From positions 364,934 to 428,933 of the forward strand of contig JACJYS010000002.1 in assembly GCA_020635995.1 (NCBI GenBank): a stretch of 64,000 nucleotides of DNA, written 5' to 3'. Both the position numbers and the translations under genes were made by a program. The DNA comes from Chitinophagales bacterium (GTDB taxonomy: Bacteria > Bacteroidota > Bacteroidia > Chitinophagales > UBA8649). This document shows positions 18,301 to 27,067 of the stretch, piece after piece (position 1 is the first letter of the stretch; each line of letters opens with the position of its first letter). A model generated the notes under the pieces. The model was not told the DNA's origin, ran no database searches, and worked only from the letters and a program-made list of their open reading frames with translations.

Positions 18301-18612
18301 TACTTTTTGGTCTTTTTCTAATTTTAGCTCGTCAATTTTGTCAAAAATTTCTTCTTTTTCTTCTACAGGCATTTCTAAGTTCTCAGAAACTTGCTGTTCT
18401 AAAGATTCTATTTTATCGTCTATCTCTTTAGTGTAAGCGTTTATTTTATCTCTAAAAACCTTGGTTTTGCCACGCAATTCATCATTGCTAACGTTCTTTA
18501 GCTTTTCAAATTCGCTATTTATTTCATCTACAATAGGCTGTATTGCCTTAATGTCTTTTTCGTGTTTGTTGCCAAAGATTTTACCAAAAACCTTTTCTAC
18601 AAAATTTGCCAT
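15319..18612 (-). CDS. secA: Preprotein translocase ATPase SecA
   Basis: A 1097-residue SecA, longer than the roughly 900-residue E. coli protein, as is usual in Bacteroidota because of insertions in the nucleotide-binding region. It has Walker A MQTGEGKT at 195-202, the DEVDSVLIDDARTPL segment with Walker B, the NMAGRGTDI helicase motif, the QLRGRAGRQGDPG arginine-finger motif and a C-terminal zinc-binding SEC-C tail, CPCGSGKKYKQCHG. SecA drives proteins through SecYEG and also feeds the periplasm with T9SS cargo. A promoter box at 18637-18645 precedes it. It heads a run with deoC, the SPOR gene, the M20 gene and lpxD-like. Confidence 0.98.
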   Translation of the reverse strand: MANFVEKVFGKIFGNKHEKDIKAIQPIVDEINSEFEKLKNVSNDELRGKTKVFRDKINAYTKEIDDKIESLEQQVSENLEMPVEEKEEIFDKIDELKLEKDQKVEEILEQILPQAFAVVKETARRFSQNTEMVSAATDMDRDLAASSDFVTIEGNNATYKNSWMAAGAQVTWNMVHYDVQLIGGIVLHQGKIAEMQTGEGKTLVSTLPAYLNALPGLGVHIITVNNYLATRDCEWNAPIFNFLGIKVDCIDRYRPHSEERIAAYKADITYGTNNEFGFDYLRDNMLRNASELVQRKLHYAMIDEVDSVLIDDARTPLIISGQVDTNDEEQFYELKPRISKLVEAQRNKATQYLNDAKKLIKAGNTGYKPGDGGFALLQAYRALPKNKPLIKFLSEQGVKQILQKTENHYMQDQNKEMPIVDEDLLFVIEEKQNSVELKEQGIELITSGGEDKNFFVVPDVGGKIADIEKSDKNDEEKMELKEQLMQDYAIKTERLHTIQQLLKAYTLFEKDVEYVVMDGKVKIVDENTGRIMDGRRYSDGLHQAIESKENVKVEAASQTMATITLQNFFRMYHKLSGMTGTAETESQEFWDIYKLDVVVIPTNKPIQRDDQNDLIYRTTREKFNGIADEIQKLTEQGRPVLVGTTSVEVSELISRLLQMKGIKHQVLNAKQHQREADIVAEAGRAGAVTIATNMAGRGTDIKLSPEVVAAGGLAIVGSERHDSRRIDRQLRGRAGRQGDPGSSQFFISLEDKLMRLFGSENMAKWMDRLGFKEGEVIQHSMITKNVETAQKKVEENNFGIRKRLLEYDDVMNMQREVIYKRRKNALFGDRLSLDIMDAIYNLCEEIVALNRPQEDYDNFKLNAIIFFSLDTQISREDFLKKSQNEVAKMLYIEARKVYKEKTERIAKNTLPIFEQIHKNRGETVKNIVVPFTDGKKQLNVLVPLEKNIKNKGKQLIVEFEKSVSLAMIDEAWKHHLRQMDDLKKEVQNASLEQKDPLLIYKLEAFELFKGLASEINRDVVQFLFKGSLPEQKAENVKTNQAVERTNLDKMKTSRSDDEENQEREQRKAEPVRTEPKVGRNDPCPCGSGKKYKQCHGQ

Positions 18613-18636
18613 AAACTGTTTTTCTATTTAAGATGT

Positions 18637-18645
18637 ACAAAAGTA
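18637..18645 (-). promoter_or_regulatory. -7 promoter box TACTTTTGT of secA
   Basis: The minus strand reads TACTTTTGT, a full TAnnTTTGY match, ending 25 bases before the secA ATG. It is divergent from the purD box at 18732. Confidence 0.6.
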
Positions 18646-18731
18646 CGAGATAATATTAAAATCAAACTCAATATTCTGTCTTTCAAATAACATTCCATTA
18701 ATATTAATCGGAAATAATGTCATAAACCTTA

Positions 18732-18740
18732 TATTTTTGC
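18732..18740 (+). promoter_or_regulatory. -7 promoter box TATTTTTGC of purD
   Basis: TATTTTTGC matches the consensus and ends 15 bases before the purD ATG at 18755. The in-frame TTG at 18737 lies inside the box, which argues against that codon as a start. Confidence 0.6.
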
Positions 18741-18754
18741 AAAAAATAACACAA

Positions 18755-20026
18755 ATGAACATTCTTATAATTGGCTCAGGAGGGAGAGAACATACTTTTG
18801 CTTGGAAACTTAAACAAAGTCCTTTAACTAACAATTTATATGTAGCTCCGGGCAATGGGGGTACTAAAAAAATAGCTACTAATATAAATATTGATGTTTG
18901 CGATTTTGAAACTCAAAAGAAATTTTGCTTAGAAAACAACATTGACATAGTTGTAGTAGGACCAGAAGTGCCATTAGTGGAAGGTATTTACGATTATTTT
19001 AAAAATGATGAAGCTTCAAAGCATATTAATGTAATAGGTCCTTCAAAAAAAGGTGCACAACTTGAAGGAAGTAAAAGTTTTGCTAAATATTTTATGCAAA
19101 GACACCATATTCCTACTGCGGCATTTAATGAGTTTACTTCAGATAATTTAGCACAAGGTTTTTTGTTTATAGAGCAAAATAAAGCTCCGTTTGTACTTAA
19201 AGCAGACGGGCTGGCAGCAGGAAAAGGTGTGGTTATAACTGAGGATAAAATGGAAGCTAAAGCTACGCTTATAGAAATGATAACCGCGGCAAAATTTGGC
19301 GAAGCCGGCAGTAAAGTAATTATAGAAGAATTTTTAAAAGGGATAGAATTTTCTGTTTTTGTACTTACAGATGGCGAAAATTATGTAATACTTCCCGAAG
19401 CAAAAGACTATAAACGCATAGGCGAAGGCGACAAAGGCTTAAACACGGGCGGAATGGGAGCAGTTTCTCCGGTGCCGTTTGTTACAGATGAATTAATGCA
19501 AAAGGTAATACAAAAAGTAGTAGAACCTACCGTAAAAGGTTTAAAAGAAGAAAATATTACCTACAAAGGTTTTATTTATGTAGGGTTAATTTTAGTAGAA
19601 AATGAGCCTTATGTAATAGAATACAACTGCCGTATGGGCGACCCGGAAACGGAAATAGTACTACCAAGATTGGAAAACGATTTAGTAGAACTGTTTAATG
19701 CCGTAAAACACCGAAATTTAGATAAAGTAGAAATAAAACACAGCAAAAAACATGGAGCTACGGTTATTTTGGCATCGGGTGGCTATCCGGAAAGTTATGA
19801 AAAAGGAAAAGAAATAAGTTTACCTAAGGCTAAAGAAGATGTAATGGTTTTTCATGCCGGCACAAAGGAACAAAATGGCAAACTGCTGACCAATGGCGGA
19901 CGCGTAATAGCCGTAAGTGCTTTAGGAGAATCTTTAAAAAACGCTTTAAGCAAAGCGAATGCTGTAGCTAATGAAATTGAATTTGATAAAAAATACTATA
20001 GAAAAGATATAGGCTGGGAGTTTTGA
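18755..20026 (+). CDS. purD: Phosphoribosylamine-glycine ligase
   Basis: GAR synthetase, the second step of purine synthesis: it joins glycine to phosphoribosylamine using ATP in the cytoplasm. The chosen ATG gives 423 residues beginning MNILIIGSGGREH, the usual GARS start; a longer version from the TTG at 18737 would start inside the promoter box. The N-terminal domain with PGNGGT, the ATP-grasp segment LKADGLAAGKGVV, GGMGAVSP and the metal-binding YNCRMGDPETE near the end of the ATP-grasp domain are all intact. It is monocistronic, divergent from secA and convergent with the RDD gene. Confidence 0.96.
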   Translation: MNILIIGSGGREHTFAWKLKQSPLTNNLYVAPGNGGTKKIATNINIDVCDFETQKKFCLENNIDIVVVGPEVPLVEGIYDYFKNDEASKHINVIGPSKKGAQLEGSKSFAKYFMQRHHIPTAAFNEFTSDNLAQGFLFIEQNKAPFVLKADGLAAGKGVVITEDKMEAKATLIEMITAAKFGEAGSKVIIEEFLKGIEFSVFVLTDGENYVILPEAKDYKRIGEGDKGLNTGGMGAVSPVPFVTDELMQKVIQKVVEPTVKGLKEENITYKGFIYVGLILVENEPYVIEYNCRMGDPETEIVLPRLENDLVELFNAVKHRNLDKVEIKHSKKHGATVILASGGYPESYEKGKEISLPKAKEDVMVFHAGTKEQNGKLLTNGGRVIAVSALGESLKNALSKANAVANEIEFDKKYYRKDIGWEF

Positions 20027-20091
20027 GGAAAAAATGGATATTCAAACTATAAAGATAGATTTGATAAGGTTTTTTTAAGTATATAAATTAT

Positions 20092-20832
20092 TTATCTTGT
20101 TAAATAAACATAATCTCTAAGTACAGTTTTTAAAAAAACACTACTACTTTTACTGCCCTGCGGAGTTTTTACATCCATAGTTTTAGCCACATAGGCACTT
20201 AATGAGTTTAGTGCTTTCATGTGCGTTTCGTTTGGAAATTTTTGGTATCTATCTAAAGTTTCTTTAACTACCAACATTTGCTCTTCAGAAAAATTTTTAG
20301 CCATATTAAAAGAAACATCATAATCCTTTATGTTTATCATTTTTAAAACATCATTGAGCTTATAACTCTGTGGATTTTGTACTTGTATAACAACCGTATT
20401 AGCTATAATATCGCCCAGCCGCTGACTTTTGTTTGTAGATAATACAGCAACTACAGCCACAATGCCGCTTGAAAAAGTAATATCAACCAAACGAAACATC
20501 CACCGGGTTAAATAGTCTATAAATTCCGGTCTTTCGCCATTAGTTTTTATTACTCTTATGCCCAATGCTCTTTTACCTAAACTCTGTCCATTCATAAAAT
20601 ATTCAAACAGTAAATGGTAAAACATAATTATAGGCAGTATAATTAAATAAACATATAGTTCGCTAAAATCACTATTTCTTGGGAAAAAAGATACTAATAT
20701 TAAAACCAAGATGTAATAAATAACCCCAATAGCAAAACTATCAATAATAAAAGCTAAAATACGCTGCATTACTCCAGCTAAACTATAACTAATAGCTACC
20801 TGCTGAGCAGTTTCTACATCTATTGACTTCAT
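20092..20832 (-). CDS. RDD-family membrane protein
   Basis: A 246-residue inner-membrane protein. The RDD domain fills about residues 15-155, with the Arg-Asp-Asp-type start seen as QRILAFIIDS, hydrophobic helices at about 22-45 and 58-80, the GQSLGKRALGIRVIK motif near 85-99, and the QRLGDIIANTVV motif near 135-146. The C-terminal 90 residues are soluble and not recognised. It is divergent from the SpoIIM-MoxR-DUF58 operon, an arrangement common in Bacteroidota, which suggests the products work together. The function is unknown; some RDD proteins exchange ions, but no such claim can be made here. Confidence 0.85.
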   Translation of the reverse strand: MKSIDVETAQQVAISYSLAGVMQRILAFIIDSFAIGVIYYILVLILVSFFPRNSDFSELYVYLIILPIIMFYHLLFEYFMNGQSLGKRALGIRVIKTNGERPEFIDYLTRWMFRLVDITFSSGIVAVVAVLSTNKSQRLGDIIANTVVIQVQNPQSYKLNDVLKMINIKDYDVSFNMAKNFSEEQMLVVKETLDRYQKFPNETHMKALNSLSAYVAKTMDVKTPQGSKSSSVFLKTVLRDYVYLTR

Positions 20833-20865
20833 TCATTAAACTTTAAAAATATATTTCTATTTCTG

Positions 20866-20874
20866 TCAAAAATA
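20866..20874 (-). promoter_or_regulatory. -7 promoter box TATTTTTGA of the RDD gene
   Basis: The minus strand reads TATTTTTGA, a TAnnTTTG match, 34 bases before the RDD ATG. No equally good box is seen on the plus strand for the divergent SpoIIM operon. Confidence 0.5.
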
Positions 20875-20908
20875 CACTTTTTTTTAAGATATTTAAGCTC
20901 GCAAAACG

Positions 20909-22750
20909 ATGAAGGAAACTAAATTTGTAAATCAGAATAAGGAAAAATGGCAAGAGTTTGAAAAACTAAGCCAAAGCAAAACAAAGAACCCCGATAGGCT
21001 TAGCGAGTTGTATGTGCAGATAACCGATGATTTATCTTATGCTAAAACTTACTACAAAAACCGAATGGTAAGAGCTTATTTGAATAATTTATCGCAAAAA
21101 GTTTATTTAAGTATTTACAAAACTAAAAAATCCCCTTTTAAAAATCTTTGGAATTTTTGGCAAGAAGAATTGCCTTACATTATTTACCAATGTAGAAAAG
21201 AGTTGTTGCTTTCTTTAGCTGTTTTTTTAATAGCAGCAGGTATTGGAGCATTTTCGGTATTGCAAGATGCTAATTATGCGGAAATAGTAACCAGCCCCAG
21301 TTATGTAGAAATGACTAAAGAAAACATAAAAAATGGCGACCCCATGTATGTTTACAAAGATGAAGACCCTTTGCCCATGTTTTTGCGTATAGCGTGGAAC
21401 AACATAAGAGTATCTTTCAATGTATTTGTAATGGGCGTGCTGGCTGGTGTAGGCACTATTTTTATGCTGATACTCAATGGCACTATGTTGGGTGGTTTCC
21501 AATTTTTCTTTTACGATAAAGGTGTGTTTTGGGAGTCGGTAATAACAGTGTGGCAACACGGCACCATAGAAATACTTTGTATAATAATAGCCGGAGGTGC
21601 AGGCTTAGTATTGGGCAGAGGATTAATAGCTCCCGGGGCATATCCACGCTTACAGTCTTTTCAAATGGCTGCCCGAAAAGGATTGCTCATTATGCTTTCC
21701 ATTATTCCACTCATAATAATTGCAGCTTTTATTGAAGGCTATATTACCCGATTAACCGATGCCAATATTTTTTATAGAATAGGTTTAATTATTTTGTCCT
21801 TAACTTTTATGATAGGATACTATGTTTATTACCCGTTTAAAAAATATAAACAAGGTTTTAGCCAAGAAGTAAAAGCAGAAAAAACCATAGAAAGTAAAGA
21901 TTTAAGCATCAACTACAAAAAAATTAAAACAGCCGTAGAATCTTTTGCCGATAGTTTTTCATTATATGCTGCTAATTTTGGCAAGTTTGTAGGTGTGTCA
22001 TTGTTCTTTGCCGGCATTTATGGCTTCATTTATTTGTTTTTCTTTAAAGAAGAAACTTTATACATTGATGTTTATGATTTTGGCAAAGTAGAAAATGTGT
22101 TTTTTGCACTAATGGAAGTTATTTTTTCAAGTTTTAATGATATTTTCAGCATGCCTCATTCTATTCCTTTTTTTAGTGCCAATACCATTTTGCTTGCCAC
22201 ACTTATAGGATTGAGCACTCGTTTAGTAATAAAAAATGCTCAACCATTATTAACCATAAAACCACACCGAATTATACTTAGCAGTTTAATAATAAGTTTA
22301 CTTATAAATGTCATATTTTTAGTAAGCAAAGGCATAGGATATTGGACTTTTTTGTGTCTAATTCCATTTTTAGCTTATTTGAATATAGCTACGAACATAA
22401 ATAAAAACTTCATGCAAGGAGTACAGCAAGGCTTTAGCTTACTGTTTGTCAATTTTATGAGTACAGTGGGTTTGTTTTTTCTTTTACTACTCATTACCAC
22501 ATTGGTTTCTTTAATGAATATAAGTATTATATCGCTGTGGATGGTAGATTTTATAAGTCAAAACTTTTTAATGGATGGCGAGCAATACACTAAGTTTTAT
22601 ACTTTTATTTCAGGATTTATTGGCGTAGGCACTTTTGCTATGATTTACCCAATTTTTTATTTAGCATTTGGCATACAGTTTTTAAGCAATGCCGAAAAAC
22701 AAAATGCCACACATTTACAAGACAAAATAAATGCCCTGTTTCTTGAGTAA
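20909..22750 (+). CDS. SpoIIM-family membrane protein fused to a second membrane domain
   Basis: The first roughly 320 of 613 residues match the stage II sporulation protein M (DUF95) family: a soluble helical N-terminus (1-95), a membrane helix near 100-120, an extracytoplasmic loop, then FNVFVMGVLAG, GTMLGGF and WQHGTIEI with further helices to about 315. Free-standing Bacteroidota homologues usually end about there. Here an extra 290 residues follow after a charged linker (about 315-345), with six or so hydrophobic helices that I do not recognise. No frameshift or internal stop is visible, so this is a genuine fusion. It is the first gene of the DUF4129-DUF4350-MoxR-DUF58 operon. The role is unknown; sporulation is not implied. 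Confidence 0.85.
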   Translation: MKETKFVNQNKEKWQEFEKLSQSKTKNPDRLSELYVQITDDLSYAKTYYKNRMVRAYLNNLSQKVYLSIYKTKKSPFKNLWNFWQEELPYIIYQCRKELLLSLAVFLIAAGIGAFSVLQDANYAEIVTSPSYVEMTKENIKNGDPMYVYKDEDPLPMFLRIAWNNIRVSFNVFVMGVLAGVGTIFMLILNGTMLGGFQFFFYDKGVFWESVITVWQHGTIEILCIIIAGGAGLVLGRGLIAPGAYPRLQSFQMAARKGLLIMLSIIPLIIIAAFIEGYITRLTDANIFYRIGLIILSLTFMIGYYVYYPFKKYKQGFSQEVKAEKTIESKDLSINYKKIKTAVESFADSFSLYAANFGKFVGVSLFFAGIYGFIYLFFFKEETLYIDVYDFGKVENVFFALMEVIFSSFNDIFSMPHSIPFFSANTILLATLIGLSTRLVIKNAQPLLTIKPHRIILSSLIISLLINVIFLVSKGIGYWTFLCLIPFLAYLNIATNINKNFMQGVQQGFSLLFVNFMSTVGLFFLLLLITTLVSLMNISIISLWMVDFISQNFLMDGEQYTKFYTFISGFIGVGTFAMIYPIFYLAFGIQFLSNAEKQNATHLQDKINALFLE

Positions 22751-23441
22751 GATTTTTAAAAATATGGTGTTAATGGTAGTTTTTACTACTTTAATTCTGT
22801 CTGTTTTTAGCCAAAAAAATGAAGACATAAAACGGTACGATAAAGAATACTACGAAAAAGTTACAAAAGGAGTTGACTACACCGAAAACATAAAAGAAAG
22901 AGAAATTAAAGAACCAAAAATTCCAAATATCAATATGCCAAATTTAGGCAACTGGACTGTAGTGGGCGAGCTTTTAAAAGTTATAGCCATTATAACTTTA
23001 GTGCTTGTTTTGGCTTATTTTATTTATACAATTTTTGAAGAAAACTACGGAGGTGCTAATAAGGCAATTAAGAAGTATAAAAACGTTTTAATAGAAAACT
23101 TAGAGCAGCACATACATGAAGTAGATTTACACCAATTTTTAGCAGAAGCTTTAAAAAACAATGATTTTAAACTGGCGGTAAGAATTTATTATCTAATAAT
23201 AATAAAACAACTAAGCGATTCAAAATTAATAAACTGGAAAAAACAAAAAACCAATGGCGAATATGTTTCTGAATTATTTGGCAGTAATTATTTCCCCGAT
23301 TTTAAAGATAGCACCCTCATTTTTGAACGAATATGGTATGGCGATATAGAAATAGATAAACAACGCTACGAAAATGTAGCCGGTAAGTACAAACAGTTTT
23401 TAAACAAACTACCTAAAACTATTAACAGTGAAGCAAAGTAA
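22731..23441 (+). CDS. DUF4129-like membrane protein
   Basis: This 236-residue protein has an N-terminal signal-like segment (about 10-28), a periplasmic stretch, one membrane helix at about 82-103 and a cytoplasmic C-terminal helical domain of the DUF4129 kind (about 130-225). The pattern KLAVRIYYLIIIKQL followed by FERIWYGD near 205 is typical of the group. The ATG overlaps the end of the SpoIIM-fusion gene by 20 bases and its own end overlaps the next gene by 14, so translation is coupled along the operon. Function unknown. Confidence 0.78.
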   Translation: MPCFLSKIFKNMVLMVVFTTLILSVFSQKNEDIKRYDKEYYEKVTKGVDYTENIKEREIKEPKIPNINMPNLGNWTVVGELLKVIAIITLVLVLAYFIYTIFEENYGGANKAIKKYKNVLIENLEQHIHEVDLHQFLAEALKNNDFKLAVRIYYLIIIKQLSDSKLINWKKQKTNGEYVSELFGSNYFPDFKDSTLIFERIWYGDIEIDKQRYENVAGKYKQFLNKLPKTINSEAK

Positions 23442-24681
23442 AAATACAAGAACTACACTGATAGTAATAGGCGTTTTGGTGCTTTTATATGGAGCGTTTA
23501 TGCTTTATCAAAAGCAATTTAGGTCAAAATATACCTGGTACACAAACTATGTTTATGACAATAAGCAACCTTATGGAGCACATATTTTATATCAACTTTT
23601 AAAAAATTACAGCAACGAAAACCTAACGCTTATAGATGAACAAAATCTTAGAGATTTTTTAAACGAGCACGATACCGTAACCAACGCCAACTATTTTGTA
23701 ATAGGAAAACACTGCAATTATAATGAAGATGATATAGTTAACCTTAAACAATTTGTAAGAAGAGGAAATACTGCTTTTATAGCCTTAGAAGAATTGTCGT
23801 ACGATTTGTTGTATTCTGCTGTTTCAGAATGTGCTATAGTAGAGTATGAAAACTATTATAGCCCAAGTGGCAGATTAAGCGTTAGGTTTAACGATACTTT
23901 GTCCAAAAATTATGTTTTTAAATATAAATACAACGATAAGCCAAGTAGTTATTATTGGAAATATTTTGAAACAGAACAATGTAGTATTGATGAAATAATA
24001 CCATTGAGTACAATTAATAAAAGAAAATCAAATTTTATAAAAATAAACTACGGTAGAGGCAAGTTTTTGGTTCATGCAAACCCTGAATTGTTTACTAATT
24101 TATTTTTAATAAAGCCCATTTATGCCGACCATTCTGAAATGGTTTTTGCTAACCTAAGTGATGGTCCTATTTATTGGGATAGAAACAGCAAACTATGGAG
24201 TATAAGTGGAAATAATTATACCAATGGCAATGAAGGCAACACACCTTTTGATTATATTTTACGCCAGCCGGCTTTAAAATGGGCGTATTATTTAATGTGG
24301 AGTTTAGTTATTCTTTTTGTACTTTTTAATCTTTGGCGAAAACAAAAAGCCGTGCCCGTAAAATTTCCAAAGAAAAACACTACATTAGAATTTGTACACT
24401 CAATAGGCGAACTGTATTTTAAAAATAAAAACAACAAAAAACTGGCTATACAAAAAATGAATTTGTTTGTAAAAAAAGCCCGTAACAGATACAATATATC
24501 AGAAAACAATGAAGAGAGATTTATTAGTTTGTTAGCTAAAAAATCGGATGTAGAAAAACAAAAAATAGAGCAAATTTTTAAATTTTACCACATTATAGAA
24601 AAGCAAAACGAAAACATAAGCGATGAAGATTTAATTAAATTTTATTCACTTTTACAAAACTTTAATAAAACTGCTAAATAA
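23428..24681 (+). CDS. DUF4350-domain membrane protein
   Basis: A 417-residue protein starting at a GTG that overlaps the previous gene. One N-terminal helix (about 10-27) and one central helix (about 285-303) frame an outer domain of roughly 250 residues. The DUF4350 hallmark KQPYGAHILYQLL lies near residues 46-58. The C-terminal 110 residues are charged, helical and presumably cytoplasmic. In Bacteroidota this family sits almost always between DUF4129 and MoxR genes, as here. Its job is not established. Confidence 0.8.
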   Translation: MKQSKNTRTTLIVIGVLVLLYGAFMLYQKQFRSKYTWYTNYVYDNKQPYGAHILYQLLKNYSNENLTLIDEQNLRDFLNEHDTVTNANYFVIGKHCNYNEDDIVNLKQFVRRGNTAFIALEELSYDLLYSAVSECAIVEYENYYSPSGRLSVRFNDTLSKNYVFKYKYNDKPSSYYWKYFETEQCSIDEIIPLSTINKRKSNFIKINYGRGKFLVHANPELFTNLFLIKPIYADHSEMVFANLSDGPIYWDRNSKLWSISGNNYTNGNEGNTPFDYILRQPALKWAYYLMWSLVILFVLFNLWRKQKAVPVKFPKKNTTLEFVHSIGELYFKNKNNKKLAIQKMNLFVKKARNRYNISENNEERFISLLAKKSDVEKQKIEQIFKFYHIIEKQNENISDEDLIKFYSLLQNFNKTAK

Positions 24682-24686
24682 AAAAT

Positions 24687-25700
24687 ATGGAAGAACAACA
24701 AGAAAACCAAAATGCACAGCATGAACAAGATTCTTTTATGGAAAATAAGCTTGACGTTAGTTTAGTGCAAAACACCACTTACGCCATAAAACAAGAAATA
24801 GGAAAAGTGGTAGTAGGGCAAAATAAAATGTTAGATTTATTAATTATTGCACTGCTAACCAACGGACACGTACTAATAGAAGGCGTACCGGGAATAGCTA
24901 AAACATTAACGGCAAAATTATTGGCAAAAGTTATAGATTTAGATTTTTCTCGTATTCAGTTTACACCAGATTTAATGCCTACAGATGTATTAGGAACATC
25001 GGTTTTTAACTTAAAAAACTCCGATTTTACATTTAACAAAGGACCTATTTTTTCTAATTTAATACTGATAGATGAAATAAATAGAGCTCCCGCCAAAACA
25101 CAAGCAGCTTTATTTGAAGTAATGGAAGAAAAACAAGCCACCATTGACGGAACAACCTATCCTATGGCTTTGCCGTTTTTTGTTATGGCTACTCAAAACC
25201 CTATAGAACAAGAAGGAACATATAAGCTACCAGAAGCACAGCTTGACCGTTTTTTATTCAGAATAAAAATAGACTATCCAAGTGTGGAAGAAGAAGTGCA
25301 AATTTTAAACCGATTTAAAAGCAGTTTTGACCACACAAAAACTATAAATGTAGATAAAAAAGTAAGTGCTAAAGACATACAAAACTGCCTTGAAACAATA
25401 GAGCAAGTACACATAAAAGATGAACTAATTAAATACATCGCTGAAATTATAGACAACACCAGAAACAATGGCGATTTAACTTTAGGAGCATCGCCAAGAG
25501 CCTCTTTGGCTATACTAAAATGTGCTAAAGCACAAGCGGCTATAAACGGCAGAGATTTTGTAACACCAGATGACATTCAGGCAGTAGCTTTTCCTGTGCT
25601 TAACCACAGAATTATTTTAAACCCGGATAAAGAAATAGAAGGCACAAAAGAAGAAGAAATAATACAAGAAATTATTGAAAAAATAGAAGTGCCACGTTAA
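24687..25700 (+). CDS. MoxR-family AAA+ ATPase
   Basis: The 337-residue protein is a MoxR-type AAA+ ATPase. Walker A GVPGIAKT is at 66-73, Walker B LILIDEINRAPAK follows near 130, and the sensor stretch FFVMATQNPIEQEGTY and the arginine-finger segment PEAQLDRFLFRI are intact. The C-terminal lid helical domain occupies about 230-330. MoxR ATPases act as chaperones that activate partner proteins, often those with VWA domains. The adjacent DUF58 protein with a VWA-like fold is the likely partner. It begins 5 bases after the DUF4350 gene. Confidence 0.95.
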   Translation: MEEQQENQNAQHEQDSFMENKLDVSLVQNTTYAIKQEIGKVVVGQNKMLDLLIIALLTNGHVLIEGVPGIAKTLTAKLLAKVIDLDFSRIQFTPDLMPTDVLGTSVFNLKNSDFTFNKGPIFSNLILIDEINRAPAKTQAALFEVMEEKQATIDGTTYPMALPFFVMATQNPIEQEGTYKLPEAQLDRFLFRIKIDYPSVEEEVQILNRFKSSFDHTKTINVDKKVSAKDIQNCLETIEQVHIKDELIKYIAEIIDNTRNNGDLTLGASPRASLAILKCAKAQAAINGRDFVTPDDIQAVAFPVLNHRIILNPDKEIEGTKEEEIIQEIIEKIEVPR

Positions 25701-25702
25701 AA

Positions 25703-27055
25703 TTGAAAGTACTTAATTACATAGCATCATTTTTAAAAAATACTTGGTTTACAAAGCGTTTCTTTGCTTTAGGAGCAGTAGTAGTTCTGCTTTTCGCACT
25801 GGGTTTTGTTTGGGCATTTCTTTTTTTTATAGCTAAAATTGTCTTGCTTATTTTATTGGCTACTACATTGGTAGATGTTTTTGTTTTATACAAAAATAAA
25901 AAGGCTTTTGAAGCAGAACGAATTTCACAAAAACTGCTAAGTAATGGAGATGAAAATCCCATAAAAATCAGGCTAAAAAACTTAACATCTATATTTTTTG
26001 ATGTAGTTATTTATGACGAATTGCCCGAACAACTACAGCAAAGAGGATTAAAATTTGAACTATCCTTTAAGGCAGAAGAATTTAAAGAACTTAAATATAC
26101 TATTCTGCCCAAAGAAAGAGGTGTGTATAGTTTTGGCTGTTTAAATGTATTTTTTTCAAGTAAAATAAACTTAGTGCAACGCAGGCAGCTAATTAATTTA
26201 GCCGAAGATAAAAAGGTATATCCGAGCATTATACAAATGAAGAAGTTTAGCTTAAAAGCATTAGAAAAAACATCTCAAATGTATGGTATGCGTAAGCTGA
26301 GAAAAATAGGGCAAAGTTTTGAGTTTGAACAAATTAGGCAATATGTAAAAGGCGATGATATACGCAAGATAAACTGGAAAGCTACCAGCAAGATGAACGA
26401 ACTTATGGTTAATCAATATACCGAAGAGCGTTCTCAATCGGTGTACTGCATTATAGATAAAAGTCGGAATATGAAATTGCCTTTTTATGGCTTAACACTG
26501 TTTGATTATGCTATAAACAGCAGTTTAGTTTTGGCTAATATTTCATTGCAAAAACACGATAAAGCCGGGTTAATTACTTTTTCCGATAAAATGGACACCA
26601 TTGTGCCTGCCGGAAATAAAACAGGGCAGCTAACAAAGATTTTAGAAAATTTATATCAGCAAAACGAAAACTTATTAGAGTCTAACTACGAGCTTTTATA
26701 TGCTTATACTAAGAAAATAATTCCTAATAGAAGCTTGTTGTTTTTGTTTACCAATTTTGAGAGCCAGTATAATTTAGATAGAAATATAAATGTGTTAAGA
26801 AAACTGAGCAAAACTCATGTTTTAGTGGTTATATTTTTTGAAAACACAGAATTATCACATTATTTGCAGCAAGATGCAGAAAAACTAATGGATATATATC
26901 AACACACTATAGGCGAAAAAATACAGTATGAAAAAATAGGATTAATACAAAAGTTACGGCAGTTTGGCATACAAACTATTTATACTAAACCAGAAGATTT
27001 AACGGTAAGTAGCATTAATAAATATTTAGAAATAAAGGCTAAGGGATTGGTGTAG
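25703..27055 (+). CDS. DUF58 (VWA-like) protein
   Basis: This 450-residue protein starts at TTG two bases after the MoxR stop; the translated start MKVLNYIASF leads into one or two membrane helices at about 20-55. A beta-rich region (60-180) is followed by the DUF58 signature DDIRKINWKATSK near 225-237, then a VWA-like fold with a DKSRNM metal-site motif (DxSxxM). DUF58 proteins are regular partners of MoxR ATPases. The last gene of the operon, it converges with the GT-C/TPR gene. Function beyond the MoxR partnership is unknown. Confidence 0.9.
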   Translation: MKVLNYIASFLKNTWFTKRFFALGAVVVLLFALGFVWAFLFFIAKIVLLILLATTLVDVFVLYKNKKAFEAERISQKLLSNGDENPIKIRLKNLTSIFFDVVIYDELPEQLQQRGLKFELSFKAEEFKELKYTILPKERGVYSFGCLNVFFSSKINLVQRRQLINLAEDKKVYPSIIQMKKFSLKALEKTSQMYGMRKLRKIGQSFEFEQIRQYVKGDDIRKINWKATSKMNELMVNQYTEERSQSVYCIIDKSRNMKLPFYGLTLFDYAINSSLVLANISLQKHDKAGLITFSDKMDTIVPAGNKTGQLTKILENLYQQNENLLESNYELLYAYTKKIIPNRSLLFLFTNFESQYNLDRNINVLRKLSKTHVLVVIFFENTELSHYLQQDAEKLMDIYQHTIGEKIQYEKIGLIQKLRQFGIQTIYTKPEDLTVSSINKYLEIKAKGLV

Positions 27056-27067
27056 CTTACCGTTAAA

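Noticed and set aside
18737..18754. N-terminal extension of purD from TTG
   Set aside because: The codon is part of a perfect promoter box, and the family begins with MNILIIGSGG, which follows the ATG at 18755.
18628..18855. 75-residue open frame on the minus strand across the secA-purD promoters
   Set aside because: It would read through both promoter boxes and the purD start and resembles no protein.
21227..21735. Open frames of 110 and 68 residues inside the SpoIIM gene
   Set aside because: They overlap a long, clearly coding gene and have no recognisable protein features.
20909..22750. Sporulation
   Set aside because: The SpoIIM name is only a family label; no other sporulation gene is present and the phylum does not form endospores.
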